The translations under genes and the position numbers were made by a program. A stretch of DNA of 32,381 bases. Source: Bacillota bacterium (GTDB lineage: Bacteria > Bacillota_I > Bacilli_A > RF39 > UBA660). Position 1 is the stretch's first letter; each line of letters opens with the position of its first letter. The notes beneath the pieces are model-generated. The model did no database searches. It saw only the letters and a program-made list of their open reading frames with translations, and was not told the origin of the DNA. Below are positions 15,537 through 21,964 of the stretch, piece by piece. The stretch is from positions 1 to 32,381 of the forward strand of contig QAMK01000002.1 of NCBI GenBank assembly GCA_003149915.1. The letters run 5' to 3'.

Positions 15537-16700
15537 TCACTCTCCTTGCTCTTGTTTCTGCAAATCTTCTTCTTTGATTTCTACATATTCCGTGATATCT
15601 TCTTCCGCCTTCAAAAACACATCTACTATTATTTTACTATCTTCTGTAGTGATTTTCAAATCTTTTTGACTGATTATCCGGCAAACCGCAGAATTGGTCA
15701 AAATCTTTTCTTCTGCCAAACGATGTGCCTGTTCTAATGCCTCCTCATAAGAATACGTCTTGTCGGTCACTTCGATTTCTTCTTCCTTTGTAATTGCAAC
15801 ACGAGCCGGAAACATCGCATTTTCTATCTTAAAAATATCTTCTCTGCTAGCCGTATCATAGGAAGAAAGTCCTAAGTGAATCGTGTGATTTAAAAACTGC
15901 AACGTAAGAACCGTCTGACTCTTACCGGTTTCCTTTTCTTCATAATAATGAAACGGTACTTCGATGTGTGCTTCATACCAAACTTCTCCTAACACGCGAC
16001 CTTTGGCAGCTAGTAAGTTCTTCACTTCTTCATCACGCATGATGGCACCACTCAAGATAACTTCCCCTTGTTTGACGTAGTCGTTAATTTTCTTCATGAC
16101 TTCGCCATTTTCTGCTTCAATTTTCGTAATCAAAGCATCTTTCTTTGCAACCAAATTGCGCGGTGCAACTTCACTCGTTTCATCGTTAATTTTTCTTCTT
16201 TCAACGTGAACGACATAATGAGTTCCTTGTGGACTGATTTCGATCCATTCGAGTTCCTTAGGATATGTCTCTAAAATTTTCTGTTCGATCTCTTCTTTTT
16301 TAGCATAAGAAACCTGTAAATGAAGCGGTGCGATTCCGTAACGTTCCAACTCGTTCTTTAATACCTCTCGAAACTCCGCATCATTTTCTAAAATCGTCAC
16401 TTGAAAACAAAAAGAACTTAAAATATAGAGAATCAAACAAAAAAGAAAAGCCCCAATTACCAAATAGTACTTCTTTAAAAGTAGATGACAAAGCGCTAAA
16501 AAGCCGGTGTATCCGACCAGTTCCACTTTGTAACTCGTCCGAATCTTTTTTAATTTCTGATAGTCTGTTTCACAAACCAAGATTTCAAATTCGCGTCGTC
16601 CCATTCGAAGCAGTTTGAAAGAGATTTGATTCGATAGTAGCTTACGTAAAAAATATTCTGGATTCCGACCAGAAATACGAACGCGGTAACGACTATTCAT
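15537..16700 (-). CDS. yqfD: Sporulation protein YqfD
   Basis: The 387-residue protein matches YqfD. It has a cytoplasmic N-terminal domain (about 1-85, beginning YRVRISGRNPEYFLRKLL), one membrane helix (about 86-108, YYLVIGAFLFCLILYILSS) and a large exported part. That part carries LERYGIAPLH, EWIEISPQGTHYVVHVERR, VAKKDALITKIEAENGEV and VKQGEVILSGAI. In Bacillus subtilis yqfD is a SigE-controlled mother-cell gene. It overlaps yqfC by 8 nt. The last twenty residues are highly acidic. Its exact role is not known. Confidence 0.9.
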   Translation of the reverse strand: MNSRYRVRISGRNPEYFLRKLLSNQISFKLLRMGRREFEILVCETDYQKLKKIRTSYKVELVGYTGFLALCHLLLKKYYLVIGAFLFCLILYILSSFCFQVTILENDAEFREVLKNELERYGIAPLHLQVSYAKKEEIEQKILETYPKELEWIEISPQGTHYVVHVERRKINDETSEVAPRNLVAKKDALITKIEAENGEVMKKINDYVKQGEVILSGAIMRDEEVKNLLAAKGRVLGEVWYEAHIEVPFHYYEEKETGKSQTVLTLQFLNHTIHLGLSSYDTASREDIFKIENAMFPARVAITKEEEIEVTDKTYSYEEALEQAHRLAEEKILTNSAVCRIISQKDLKITTEDSKIIVDVFLKAEEDITEYVEIKEEDLQKQEQGE

Positions 16701-16935
16701 AAACCTTCTTGACGATTTGTAAAACCGTTCCTGTTATTAAAATTTCATCATCCATCATTTGTTTTAAAACGAGATTCTCACCACGAATTTCAATTTGAAT
16801 GGAACCGATAGCAACCAAAATAATAGTAGGCTCTAAAATCAAAACTTTCGAAATATTAGTAATGTTTAAAAAATCTTCTGTCAGAAAAAGACGATACTGA
16901 TGATCGAATATACGCCTCTCTAGTTTCTGAAACAT
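16693..16935 (-). CDS. yqfC: Sporulation protein YqfC (YabP family)
   Basis: The 80-residue protein belongs to the YabP/YqfC family, small beta-rich proteins of the mother-cell sporulation programme. Typical traits are an N-terminal basic start and a central hydrophobic strand pair (TIILVAIGSIQIEIRGENL, about residues 37-55). A C-terminal strand (ILITGTVLQIVKKV) follows. It is the first gene of the yqfC-yqfD-VanZ-ybeY run. Its only ribosome-binding sequence (GGTGATT) is one arm of a 13-bp inverted repeat, so translation may be structurally controlled. Confidence 0.85.
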   Translation of the reverse strand: MFQKLERRIFDHQYRLFLTEDFLNITNISKVLILEPTIILVAIGSIQIEIRGENLVLKQMMDDEILITGTVLQIVKKVYE

Positions 16936-16937
16936 AT

Positions 16938-16974
16938 AATCACCCGATATAGTATATGAAGATATCAGGTGATT
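16938..16974 (-). promoter_or_regulatory. 13-bp inverted repeat covering the yqfC ribosome binding site
   Basis: On the minus strand AATCACCTGATAT pairs with ATATCGGGTGATT (one G.U pair) around an 11-nt loop. The 3' arm contains GGTG, the only Shine-Dalgarno-like sequence for yqfC, 5 nt before its ATG. No T-tract follows, so it is not a terminator. It could be an RNA hairpin hiding the start or a DNA operator. Confidence 0.6.
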
Positions 16975-17005
16975 TTAGTAGCAATTCTCAAATTAGACAA
17001 AGAAA

Positions 17006-17030
17006 AACGACCAAATTTAATTTAGTCGTT
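17006..17030 (-). terminator. Terminator built into the yqeY stop codon
   Basis: A 12-bp stem (with one G.U pair) has the TAA of yqeY at its tip and TTTTTC after it on the minus strand. Confidence 0.75.
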
Positions 17031-17457
17031 CCTTAATCAAAGCAGAGACATGACTCATATCTGCCTTTCCTTTCACAAGTGGTGTCACTTCTTTCATGAC
17101 TTTGCCCATATCCTTAGCAGAAGTTGGAGCAACACTTGCAAATACTTGATCGATGATTTTTTCAATTTCCTCTTCGCTCAATTGTTCTGGCAAATATGCC
17201 TTTAAAATATCGATTTCTTTGGCCGTTTCATTTGCCAAATCTTCTCTACCACCTTTTGTAAACTCAGCAATAGATTCCTTTCTTTGCTTGATTTCTCTAC
17301 TGATAACATCGATGACAACATCGTCAGTAAGTTCTTTTCCTTTATTAATATTTTCTAATTGTAAAGAACCTTTCAACATTCTTAAAACACTCAATTTATC
17401 TTTATCTTTTGCTTTCATGGCAGCGACGATATCTTGATAAATTCGATCTTTTAACAT
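17017..17457 (-). CDS. yqeY: GatB/YqeY domain protein
   Basis: The 146-residue protein is YqeY, related to the C-terminal tRNA-binding domain of amidotransferase subunit GatB. Visible blocks are DIVAAMKAKDKDKLSVLRML, VISREIKQRKESIAEFTKGGREDLA and ILKAYLPEQLSEEEI (about residue 85). A C-terminal GKVMKEVTPLVKGKADMSHVSALIKERLN segment is split here as GKVMKEVTPLVKGKADMS and ALIKERL. It follows rpsU as in Bacillus. Its role is unclear but may involve tRNA. AGGAGG precedes the ATG, and terminators bound it on both sides. Confidence 0.93.
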   Translation of the reverse strand: MLKDRIYQDIVAAMKAKDKDKLSVLRMLKGSLQLENINKGKELTDDVVIDVISREIKQRKESIAEFTKGGREDLANETAKEIDILKAYLPEQLSEEEIEKIIDQVFASVAPTSAKDMGKVMKEVTPLVKGKADMSHVSALIKERLN

Positions 17458-17497
17458 TCTGATTCCTCCTCTAGTAATAGTATATCATAGAAAAAGA

Positions 17498-17524
17498 AAA
17501 GAGACTAACAAAACTAGTCTCTTT
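17498..17524 (-). terminator. Terminator overlapping the rpsU stop codon
   Basis: AAAGAGACTA pairs with TAGTCTCTTT around a 7-nt loop, followed by TTCTTTTTC on the minus strand. The rpsU stop TAG lies at the loop side of the 5' arm. Confidence 0.8.
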
Positions 17525-17714
17525 CGCGACGAGAACGATTTCTTTTACGAGTATTGCGAATACCCTCTTTTTTTGCTTCTCTTCTTTGAACTCCAGGTTT
17601 CGAATAAGCTTCTCTCTTCTTGACTTCAGAAGGGACACCATCTCTGGCTTGTTTTTGTTTGAATTTTCTTAATGCCAAATCCAAATTACCATTCTTTACA
17701 ACAACTGTACTCAC
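17514..17714 (-). CDS. rpsU: Small ribosomal subunit protein bS21
   Basis: The 66-residue highly basic protein of the 30S platform has the bS21 pattern: STVVVKNGNLDLALRKFKQK, then GVPSEVKKREAYSKPGVQRR and an Arg/Lys-rich tail. I chose the GTG at 17714 because GGGAGGG lies 6 nt before it and the family starts with the xTVVV strand. The ATG eight codons further upstream lies before this site. A strong promoter precedes it. yqeY follows, as is common. Confidence 0.93.
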   Translation of the reverse strand: MSTVVVKNGNLDLALRKFKQKQARDGVPSEVKKREAYSKPGVQRREAKKEGIRNTRKRNRSRRERD

Positions 17715-17747
17715 TTTTATCCCTCCCTTCGTCTTCAACTAAAAAAG

Positions 17748-17776
17748 ATTATAGCAAAACTTTCGCGTCATTTCAA
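17748..17776 (-). promoter_or_regulatory. Sigma-A promoter of rpsU
   Basis: TTGAAA (17776-17771), a 17-nt spacer and TATAAT (17753-17748) with an extended TGC in front of it. Confidence 0.8.
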
Positions 17777-17803
17777 CATTTTTTTTGAAATTCATTGGTT
17801 TTT

Positions 17804-18274
17804 CTATCTCTTCTGGTGAAAAAACGGAAATGGATGCTGATAGATAACCAGTCCTTTCTGGGTAGCCCGTTCCACTCCGTCGTAAGAGCCAACCAAATCT
17901 TCCGGATCCAAAGGTCCAAGCGCACGATTTAATAATAAAACGTTAGACCGATCAAGCATTTCTGTATAACGCATCATGTGATCACAATGAAGATCCTCAG
18001 AAAAATCAGGATCTTCTTTTGGAATCGATGTTGCAGAATCAAATTCTTCCTCTAAGATATTCTGTAACATCCAGCTGATATCTAAAAATGTAGTCTCCTC
18101 ACTACAAAGTTCATCGCTAATTGCGTCGTAATCAGATGCTGTAAGTAAACTAAAAAACGCAATCTCATCAGAAGAAAGCTCTCCACCCAAAGCTTCCTTC
18201 AAGAGAATGCGTTTGCAAAACGTTCTTCCTTTACTTGTCATTTTCCCATCTACGTAACATTTCTCTAAACTCAT
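17804..18274 (-). CDS. Acidic protein of unknown function next to the bacteriocin locus
   Basis: I do not recognise this 156-residue soluble acidic protein. It has no membrane segment. Its middle (about residues 45-95) is rich in Asp/Glu, with an ISDELCSEETTFLDISWML stretch. Its end contains GPLDPEDLVGSYDGVERA and an aromatic tail (HPFPFFHQ). I chose the ATG at 18274, with AAGGAG ten bases before it, instead of the start 17 codons earlier, which overlaps the promoter. It has its own promoter and is therefore probably not part of the peptide operon. A role in immunity cannot be excluded. Confidence 0.65.
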   Translation of the reverse strand: MSLEKCYVDGKMTSKGRTFCKRILLKEALGGELSSDEIAFFSLLTASDYDAISDELCSEETTFLDISWMLQNILEEEFDSATSIPKEDPDFSEDLHCDHMMRYTEMLDRSNVLLLNRALGPLDPEDLVGSYDGVERATQKGLVIYQHPFPFFHQKR

Positions 18275-18295
18275 ATTCCCCACTCTCCTTACTTC

Positions 18296-18325
18296 ATTAT
18301 ATACACGAGATTTTATTTTTTGCAA
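18296..18325 (-). promoter_or_regulatory. Sigma-A promoter of the 156-aa gene
   Basis: TTGCAA (18325-18320), an 18-nt spacer and TATAAT (18301-18296) on the minus strand, about 22 nt before the chosen start. Confidence 0.7.
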
Positions 18326-18341
18326 TAGAACAATTCAAAAA

Positions 18342-18485
18342 TTAACTAGAAGTAGAAATTTGACAATACAATTGTGATAAATTGGTTCCGACTGCTTGTC
18401 CAAAAGAAAATACGATTGGTGAAAGAATTAAAATTACCAAAACCATAAATGTAATGGCTAACCCTTTTACAAGTCTGTCGGACAT
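18342..18485 (-). CDS. 47-aa one-helix membrane peptide, putative immunity protein of the bacteriocin locus
   Basis: The ORF starts MSDRLVKGLAITFMVL and has one strongly hydrophobic segment (about residues 9-28). A short polar tail follows with a single Cys (C41) seven residues from the end. There is no double-glycine leader, so it is unlikely to be a substrate of the exporter in the usual way. Its ATG overlaps the last six codons of the second peptide, and it has no clear ribosome binding site, so translation is probably coupled. Tiny one-helix proteins encoded directly after bacteriocin genes are often immunity proteins; that role here is inference. The hydrophobic segment could also be a signal peptide. 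Confidence 0.65.
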   Translation of the reverse strand: MSDRLVKGLAITFMVLVILILSPIVFSFGQAVGTNLSQLYCQISTSS

Positions 18486-18640
18486 AACGAATCGCTAGTA
18501 GCTCGTCTAATACCAGAACCGACACTCCTGCCAGCATCTAATAATACTTTTAAGATGTCGACAAAAGCATTTAGTAAAGATCCCGTAATACTAGCCCCTC
18601 CTTTTATTTCTTTTAATTCTTGACTCGTTAAACGTTTCAT
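18467..18640 (-). CDS. Double-glycine-leader peptide B, putative class IIb bacteriocin component
   Basis: The 57-residue precursor has a 15-residue leader, MKRLTSQELKEIKGG, that fits the consensus exactly: Leu at -12, Glu-Leu at -8/-7, Ile at -4 and Gly-Gly at -2/-1. Cleavage by the C39 domain of the exporter would release a 42-residue peptide beginning ASITGSLLNAF. The mature part is amphipathic, then carries a GRSVG (GxxxG) motif (residues 37-41), an Arg pair and a lone Cys (C53). The start overlaps the stop of peptide A by 4 nt, so both are made in step, as expected for two-peptide bacteriocins. A signalling-peptide role is the main alternative. Confidence 0.8.
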   Translation of the reverse strand: MKRLTSQELKEIKGGASITGSLLNAFVDILKVLLDAGRSVGSGIRRATSDSLCPTDL

Positions 18641-18783
18641 GAATCTTTGTCACAGCTAAGTGGTCGTACAAAGCCATCGAGAACCCCTGCTAAGAAGATG
18701 ACGATGGCACCGATAACGAGACCAGCTGTAACGGACAAACCTCCTTTCATCGCTTTTAATTCATAATCAGATAATTGTCTCAT
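18637..18783 (-). CDS. Double-glycine-leader peptide A, putative class IIb bacteriocin component
   Basis: The 48-residue precursor has the leader MRQLSDYELKAMKGG with Leu at -12, Glu-Leu at -8/-7, Met at -4 and Gly-Gly before the cut. The 33-residue mature peptide begins LSVTAGLVIGAIVIF and is strongly hydrophobic. It carries two GxxxG motifs (GLVIG at residues 21-25 and GVLDG at 33-37), the helix-helix contact of class IIb bacteriocins, and a lone Cys (C44) five residues from the end. AAGGAG lies 4 nt before the ATG, inside the upstream accessory gene, whose stop overlaps this start by 4 nt. Peptide B follows with the same junction. Confidence 0.82.
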   Translation of the reverse strand: MRQLSDYELKAMKGGLSVTAGLVIGAIVIFLAGVLDGFVRPLSCDKDS

Positions 18784-19166
18784 AATTCTCCTTTCCATTT
18801 TTGAATCAAAATCTCAAGTAATGTATAAGTTCCAGAATGAATGGAAACTTTCGTACTGGTATCTTTAGGACATATCGTATTTGCTTCTAAGACACCTGAA
18901 AGCACCGTATCATAAGAAAGTTTCACCCTTTCACATTTTTGGTTTGCTAGAAAAACATCTCCCTCCACTACGAAGGACGCATCTTCCAAAGGAACATAGA
19001 AAACAAAAGTATCAACCTGCCAATATCCAGAGTACTCTTGATGAATCGTGATGGGAACGAAAAAACAAAGTATCATTCCAAATAGACATACTAAGTAAAT
19101 CAGACAAAACCAAGCATTCCGAAATGAAACCGAAGCATGAATTCTATGATAGACGTCCATCGGCAT
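18780..19166 (-). CDS. Short membrane-anchored accessory protein of the peptide exporter
   Basis: The 128-residue protein has a short cytoplasmic N-terminus, one membrane helix (about residues 18-41, AWFCLIYLVCLFGMILCFF) and an external beta-rich part with YWQVDTFVFYVPLEDA. Its place between the exporter and the peptides is that of HlyD-like membrane fusion proteins, and the N-terminal anchor fits. It is only about a quarter of their usual length and lacks the coiled coil, so it would be a stripped-down version. It starts 23 nt inside the PCAT 3' end and ends in a 4-nt overlap with peptide A. Homology to HlyD is inferred from context and not shown by motifs. Confidence 0.65.
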   Translation of the reverse strand: MPMDVYHRIHASVSFRNAWFCLIYLVCLFGMILCFFVPITIHQEYSGYWQVDTFVFYVPLEDASFVVEGDVFLANQKCERVKLSYDTVLSGVLEANTICPKDTSTKVSIHSGTYTLLEILIQKWKGEL

Positions 19167-21171
19167 GAAAATGAATCACCTTTGTAAATAATTTGGGATT
19201 GAATTTTTGATGAGAAACGACAATGACAATACGATTTTTCAAATATTGAAACAAATTTTGTAACACTGTTTGACGTAAATAAGCATCCAAAGTTTGAAAT
19301 ACTTCGTCATATAAGTAAACACTGGCTGGACAAATCAAACTGCGCGCCAAAATGAGTCTCGTTCGTTCACCGGAAGATAGTTGAAAGCCGTCTTCTAAAA
19401 GAACTGTTTCATAACCGTTAGAGAGTGAAATATCATCCGCATGAGTTAAGTTCATGACACGTTCAAATTCTTCCTGTGACGGCGTATACGACAAGACCAC
19501 ATTTTGGTATACAGAAGTGGGAAACAATTTTTCCTCGCTAGAGACATATAAAATTTGTTCCTCCCTCTTTTCTTTGCCGTCTAGCAAAATCGTTCCAGAA
19601 GTCGCATCTAAAAAACCTGCTAAGACTTTTAAAAAAGTACTCTTACCAGAACCAGATGGACCGCTAATTAAAACCCGTTCCCCTGGCGAAAAAAAGAAGG
19701 ATACGGAAGAGAATATACTCCTCTTTCCATAATGGTAACTCAAGTTACGTACTTCTAACGACACCGCTTTACTTTTCTGAAACGACTGAGACGACACTTC
19801 TTCAATTTGCCATAGTTCGTTCATTCTCGTTTTCGAAGTCACAAAATCCGGATATCGTAAAATCGTATCGACGATATTTTGAACTGGTGCCATCAAATAG
19901 AAAAAAATCGTATCAAAGGTAATGAAATCGGTAAGAGATAATTTTCCTTGAATCACCAAATACGCACCATATAAAGATAAAATAGCAAGGGATAGTTCAT
20001 ACAAAAGAGACCGCACCAGACGAAACAAAACATCTTTCTTCATCACGACATGAGAGCCATCTAAGACTTCTCCATACGAAAGACTAAGGGTATCTTTTGC
20101 ATAAGAAGTCACATGAAAATGTGACAAAGACTCAAGAGAACCCAAAAAGGAAGAAATCATTTGATTACAACGACTCCACTTTTCCTTATAGGATAAAAAG
20201 TCATGTCGTGAGAGAATCTGAAATATCACGGTCATAAAAGTGAGAATCACCAAAAATAACAATGTAATCATAAATAGACCAATCGAAAACTTGGCAAGTA
20301 AGAAAAGTGAAATCACAATCAAAAGAACATCCAAACTTGCTAAAATAACGCGGATAATAAAATCAGATAGACCTGACATTTCATTTACTCTCGTTAAAAT
20401 CTCTCCTGTACTTTTATCTTTATAGTACAAATAAGGAAGCGATAGAAAGCGACCAAACAACGACGTGATGAGTGGATAATCGAGTTGTTGCTTTAAAATG
20501 ATGAGAATCGTATCCCGAAAAAACGACGAAAGATTTTTACAAAGTACGATAAAAAGAAGAAAACAAGCGAAAAAGAACAAATTATCGAAACTTTGACTTT
20601 CCAAAACAAACATCGATAGAAACGTGAATCGATACATCATGAGAGTATGAAAAATAAGATAGAGGAAAGAAAATGCAAACAGATGAGCAAAAAAATTCCA
20701 ATGCTGAATTACGGTTCGAAAAATCAATTGTTCCATCTTAGAAATTTTGCGAAAATGTGGCAAATCCCGTTCTACTTGAAACAAAAGATACTGATTCTGA
20801 GAAATTGCTTGGTATTCTTGGTAACTCAAAATCCGTTTGCCCAAATCGGGATCCAACATCATTACTCGCCTAGAAGTTTGCTCGACATTCGTTAAAACGA
20901 CAAAATGATCTGCCTGTCTAGAGTTCTTAACGTGTGCAATACATGGGAAATCTTGAGAGCGAAGAGCCATTACATCACCACGAACACCATAACAGGAAAA
21001 TCCTAATTTTCTTGCCCCTTCTAATAGATGATACGCATCACATCCATCTTTCTTAGTCTGCGTTAAAACACGTAGAAATTCCTTCGAAATATCTCCTCCA
21101 TAGTAACGAATGATCATCAAAAGACAACTAACACCGCAATCGGATGCACTGCTCTGTCGCTCTAATGTCAT
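19144..21171 (-). CDS. Peptidase C39-containing ABC transporter (bacteriocin processing and export)
   Basis: The 675-residue PCAT cleaves double-glycine leaders and exports the mature peptide. Domain order: C39 peptidase (about 1-130; Gln6, Cys12 in ASDCG, His89 in ADHF, Asp107 in LDPD), a six-helix membrane domain (about 155-440) and an ATPase domain (about 470-675). The ATPase shows Walker A GPSGSGKST (504-512), signature LSSGE (598-602), Walker B VYLYDE (618-623) and the switch His654. The Q-loop Gln is not evident: the strand reads ILYVSSEEKLF where YVPQ is usual. The ATG at 21171 has a poor ribosome binding site. A strong one (GAGGAGG) lies 34 nt upstream, in frame with two ATT codons, so translation may begin earlier. 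It heads the peptide operon. Confidence 0.9.
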   Translation of the reverse strand: MTLERQSSASDCGVSCLLMIIRYYGGDISKEFLRVLTQTKKDGCDAYHLLEGARKLGFSCYGVRGDVMALRSQDFPCIAHVKNSRQADHFVVLTNVEQTSRRVMMLDPDLGKRILSYQEYQAISQNQYLLFQVERDLPHFRKISKMEQLIFRTVIQHWNFFAHLFAFSFLYLIFHTLMMYRFTFLSMFVLESQSFDNLFFFACFLLFIVLCKNLSSFFRDTILIILKQQLDYPLITSLFGRFLSLPYLYYKDKSTGEILTRVNEMSGLSDFIIRVILASLDVLLIVISLFLLAKFSIGLFMITLLFLVILTFMTVIFQILSRHDFLSYKEKWSRCNQMISSFLGSLESLSHFHVTSYAKDTLSLSYGEVLDGSHVVMKKDVLFRLVRSLLYELSLAILSLYGAYLVIQGKLSLTDFITFDTIFFYLMAPVQNIVDTILRYPDFVTSKTRMNELWQIEEVSSQSFQKSKAVSLEVRNLSYHYGKRSIFSSVSFFFSPGERVLISGPSGSGKSTFLKVLAGFLDATSGTILLDGKEKREEQILYVSSEEKLFPTSVYQNVVLSYTPSQEEFERVMNLTHADDISLSNGYETVLLEDGFQLSSGERTRLILARSLICPASVYLYDEVFQTLDAYLRQTVLQNLFQYLKNRIVIVVSHQKFNPKLFTKVIHFHADGRLS

Positions 21172-21204
21172 CCCTAACCGTCGCTTTTTAGATAAAATAA
21201 TATC

Positions 21205-21212
21205 GCCTCCTC
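21205..21212 (-). promoter_or_regulatory. Strong ribosome binding site displaced from the first ATG of the PCAT gene
   Basis: GAGGAGGC on the minus strand lies 4 and 7 nt before two in-frame ATT codons (21201-21199 and 21198-21196), but 34 nt before the first ATG (21171). The frame between is open, adding about ten residues with the basic stretch SKKRR. Confidence 0.55.
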
Positions 21213-21247
21213 ACTATATACATTGTCTGTTTCATGAAAAAATGGCA

Positions 21248-21270
21248 CAAAAAAAGTAGATTTCTCTACT
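21248..21270 (-). terminator. Terminator after the 204-aa gene
   Basis: AGTAGA and TCTACT form the stem, followed by seven T on the minus strand. The stop codon TAG overlaps the start of the 5' arm. Confidence 0.7.
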
Positions 21271-21883
21271 AATTTTTTACACTCCACACAGAATCATATT
21301 CAAAGTCAGGACAAAACGATGAAGCAGACGTCGTTACTGCACGAACAATATAACCATCGCGATCTAAAAATAAAAGACTCTTATTGCCATCGTAATCAAA
21401 AGAAAAACAGCCATCTACCAAAGTACTCGTAAGATTTGGTTCATCAAAGTCACACTCGCCAGATGTAAATTCAAATTCTTTTTCATTCAAATAGCCACCA
21501 TTTTCTGAATAATTTCTAGAAACTGCAACAAACGTCGATTGAAGAGCGGGTAAGGAAATCGTTTCATCATCGAAATGTACGAACAAATCTTGCTCTGTCA
21601 TATTCCAGAAAAAGACGACGTAATTTCGTTCCTCACCTTGTGTTTCAAACGTATAAATATAGTACTGGACACCAGATATCACACCTTCTCGGTATACGTT
21701 TTGGCGAATTCTAGATAAAATCGGATGATTTTCAGGATTGAATGGATTTCCACGAAAATGGCTTGCAATAAAAGGAATATTTGCCAGTACAACGATAAGA
21801 ATGATTCCTACTAGGATAAGAATTCGTTTGATCCAAGTTCGTTTCTTTTTTTCTTTTTCATCTAACATAGAAAAGTTTTTCAT
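21269..21883 (-). CDS. Membrane-anchored extracellular protein of unknown function
   Basis: The 204-residue protein has a basic N-terminus (DEKEKKKRTWIKR), one membrane helix (about residues 20-40, ILILVGIILIVVLANIPFIA) and an external domain. That domain is rich in aromatic and acidic residues, with three Cys (in GECDF, DGCF and SFCPDF) that could form a disulfide. I know no family for it. It lies between the lysis pair and the PCAT operon but has its own terminator. GGTGG lies 7-8 nt before the ATG. A role in the neighbouring peptide system is possible but not supported by motifs. Confidence 0.65.
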   Translation of the reverse strand: MKNFSMLDEKEKKKRTWIKRILILVGIILIVVLANIPFIASHFRGNPFNPENHPILSRIRQNVYREGVISGVQYYIYTFETQGEERNYVVFFWNMTEQDLFVHFDDETISLPALQSTFVAVSRNYSENGGYLNEKEFEFTSGECDFDEPNLTSTLVDGCFSFDYDGNKSLLFLDRDGYIVRAVTTSASSFCPDFEYDSVWSVKN

Positions 21884-21933
21884 ACACTTACCACCACTTT
21901 ACGATACATTCATTATATAACAAAATATGACAA

Positions 21934-21960
21934 ATAAAAAGGAAAACGACGTTGTTTTCC
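21934..21960 (-). terminator. Terminator of the holin-endolysin unit
   Basis: GGAAAAC and GTTTTCC pair around a 6-nt loop with TTTTTATTTG after them on the minus strand. It begins 4 nt after the endolysin stop codon. Confidence 0.75.
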
Positions 21961-21964
21961 CAAT

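Noticed and set aside
16938..16974. Inverted repeat before yqfC as a terminator of yqeY
   Set aside because: No T-tract follows on the minus strand, it lies upstream of yqfC, and yqeY has its own terminator at 17006-17030.
17804..18274. ALGG in the 156-aa protein as a double-glycine leader
   Set aside because: The Gly pair lies at residues 30-31, the preceding positions do not fit (no Leu at -7 pattern with Glu at -8), and the following domain is a long acidic protein, so it is chance.
18346..18537. 63-aa minus-strand ORF over the small peptides
   Set aside because: It lies in another frame over peptide B and the 47-aa ORF. Only the peptide frames have leaders, start overlaps and ribosome binding sites.
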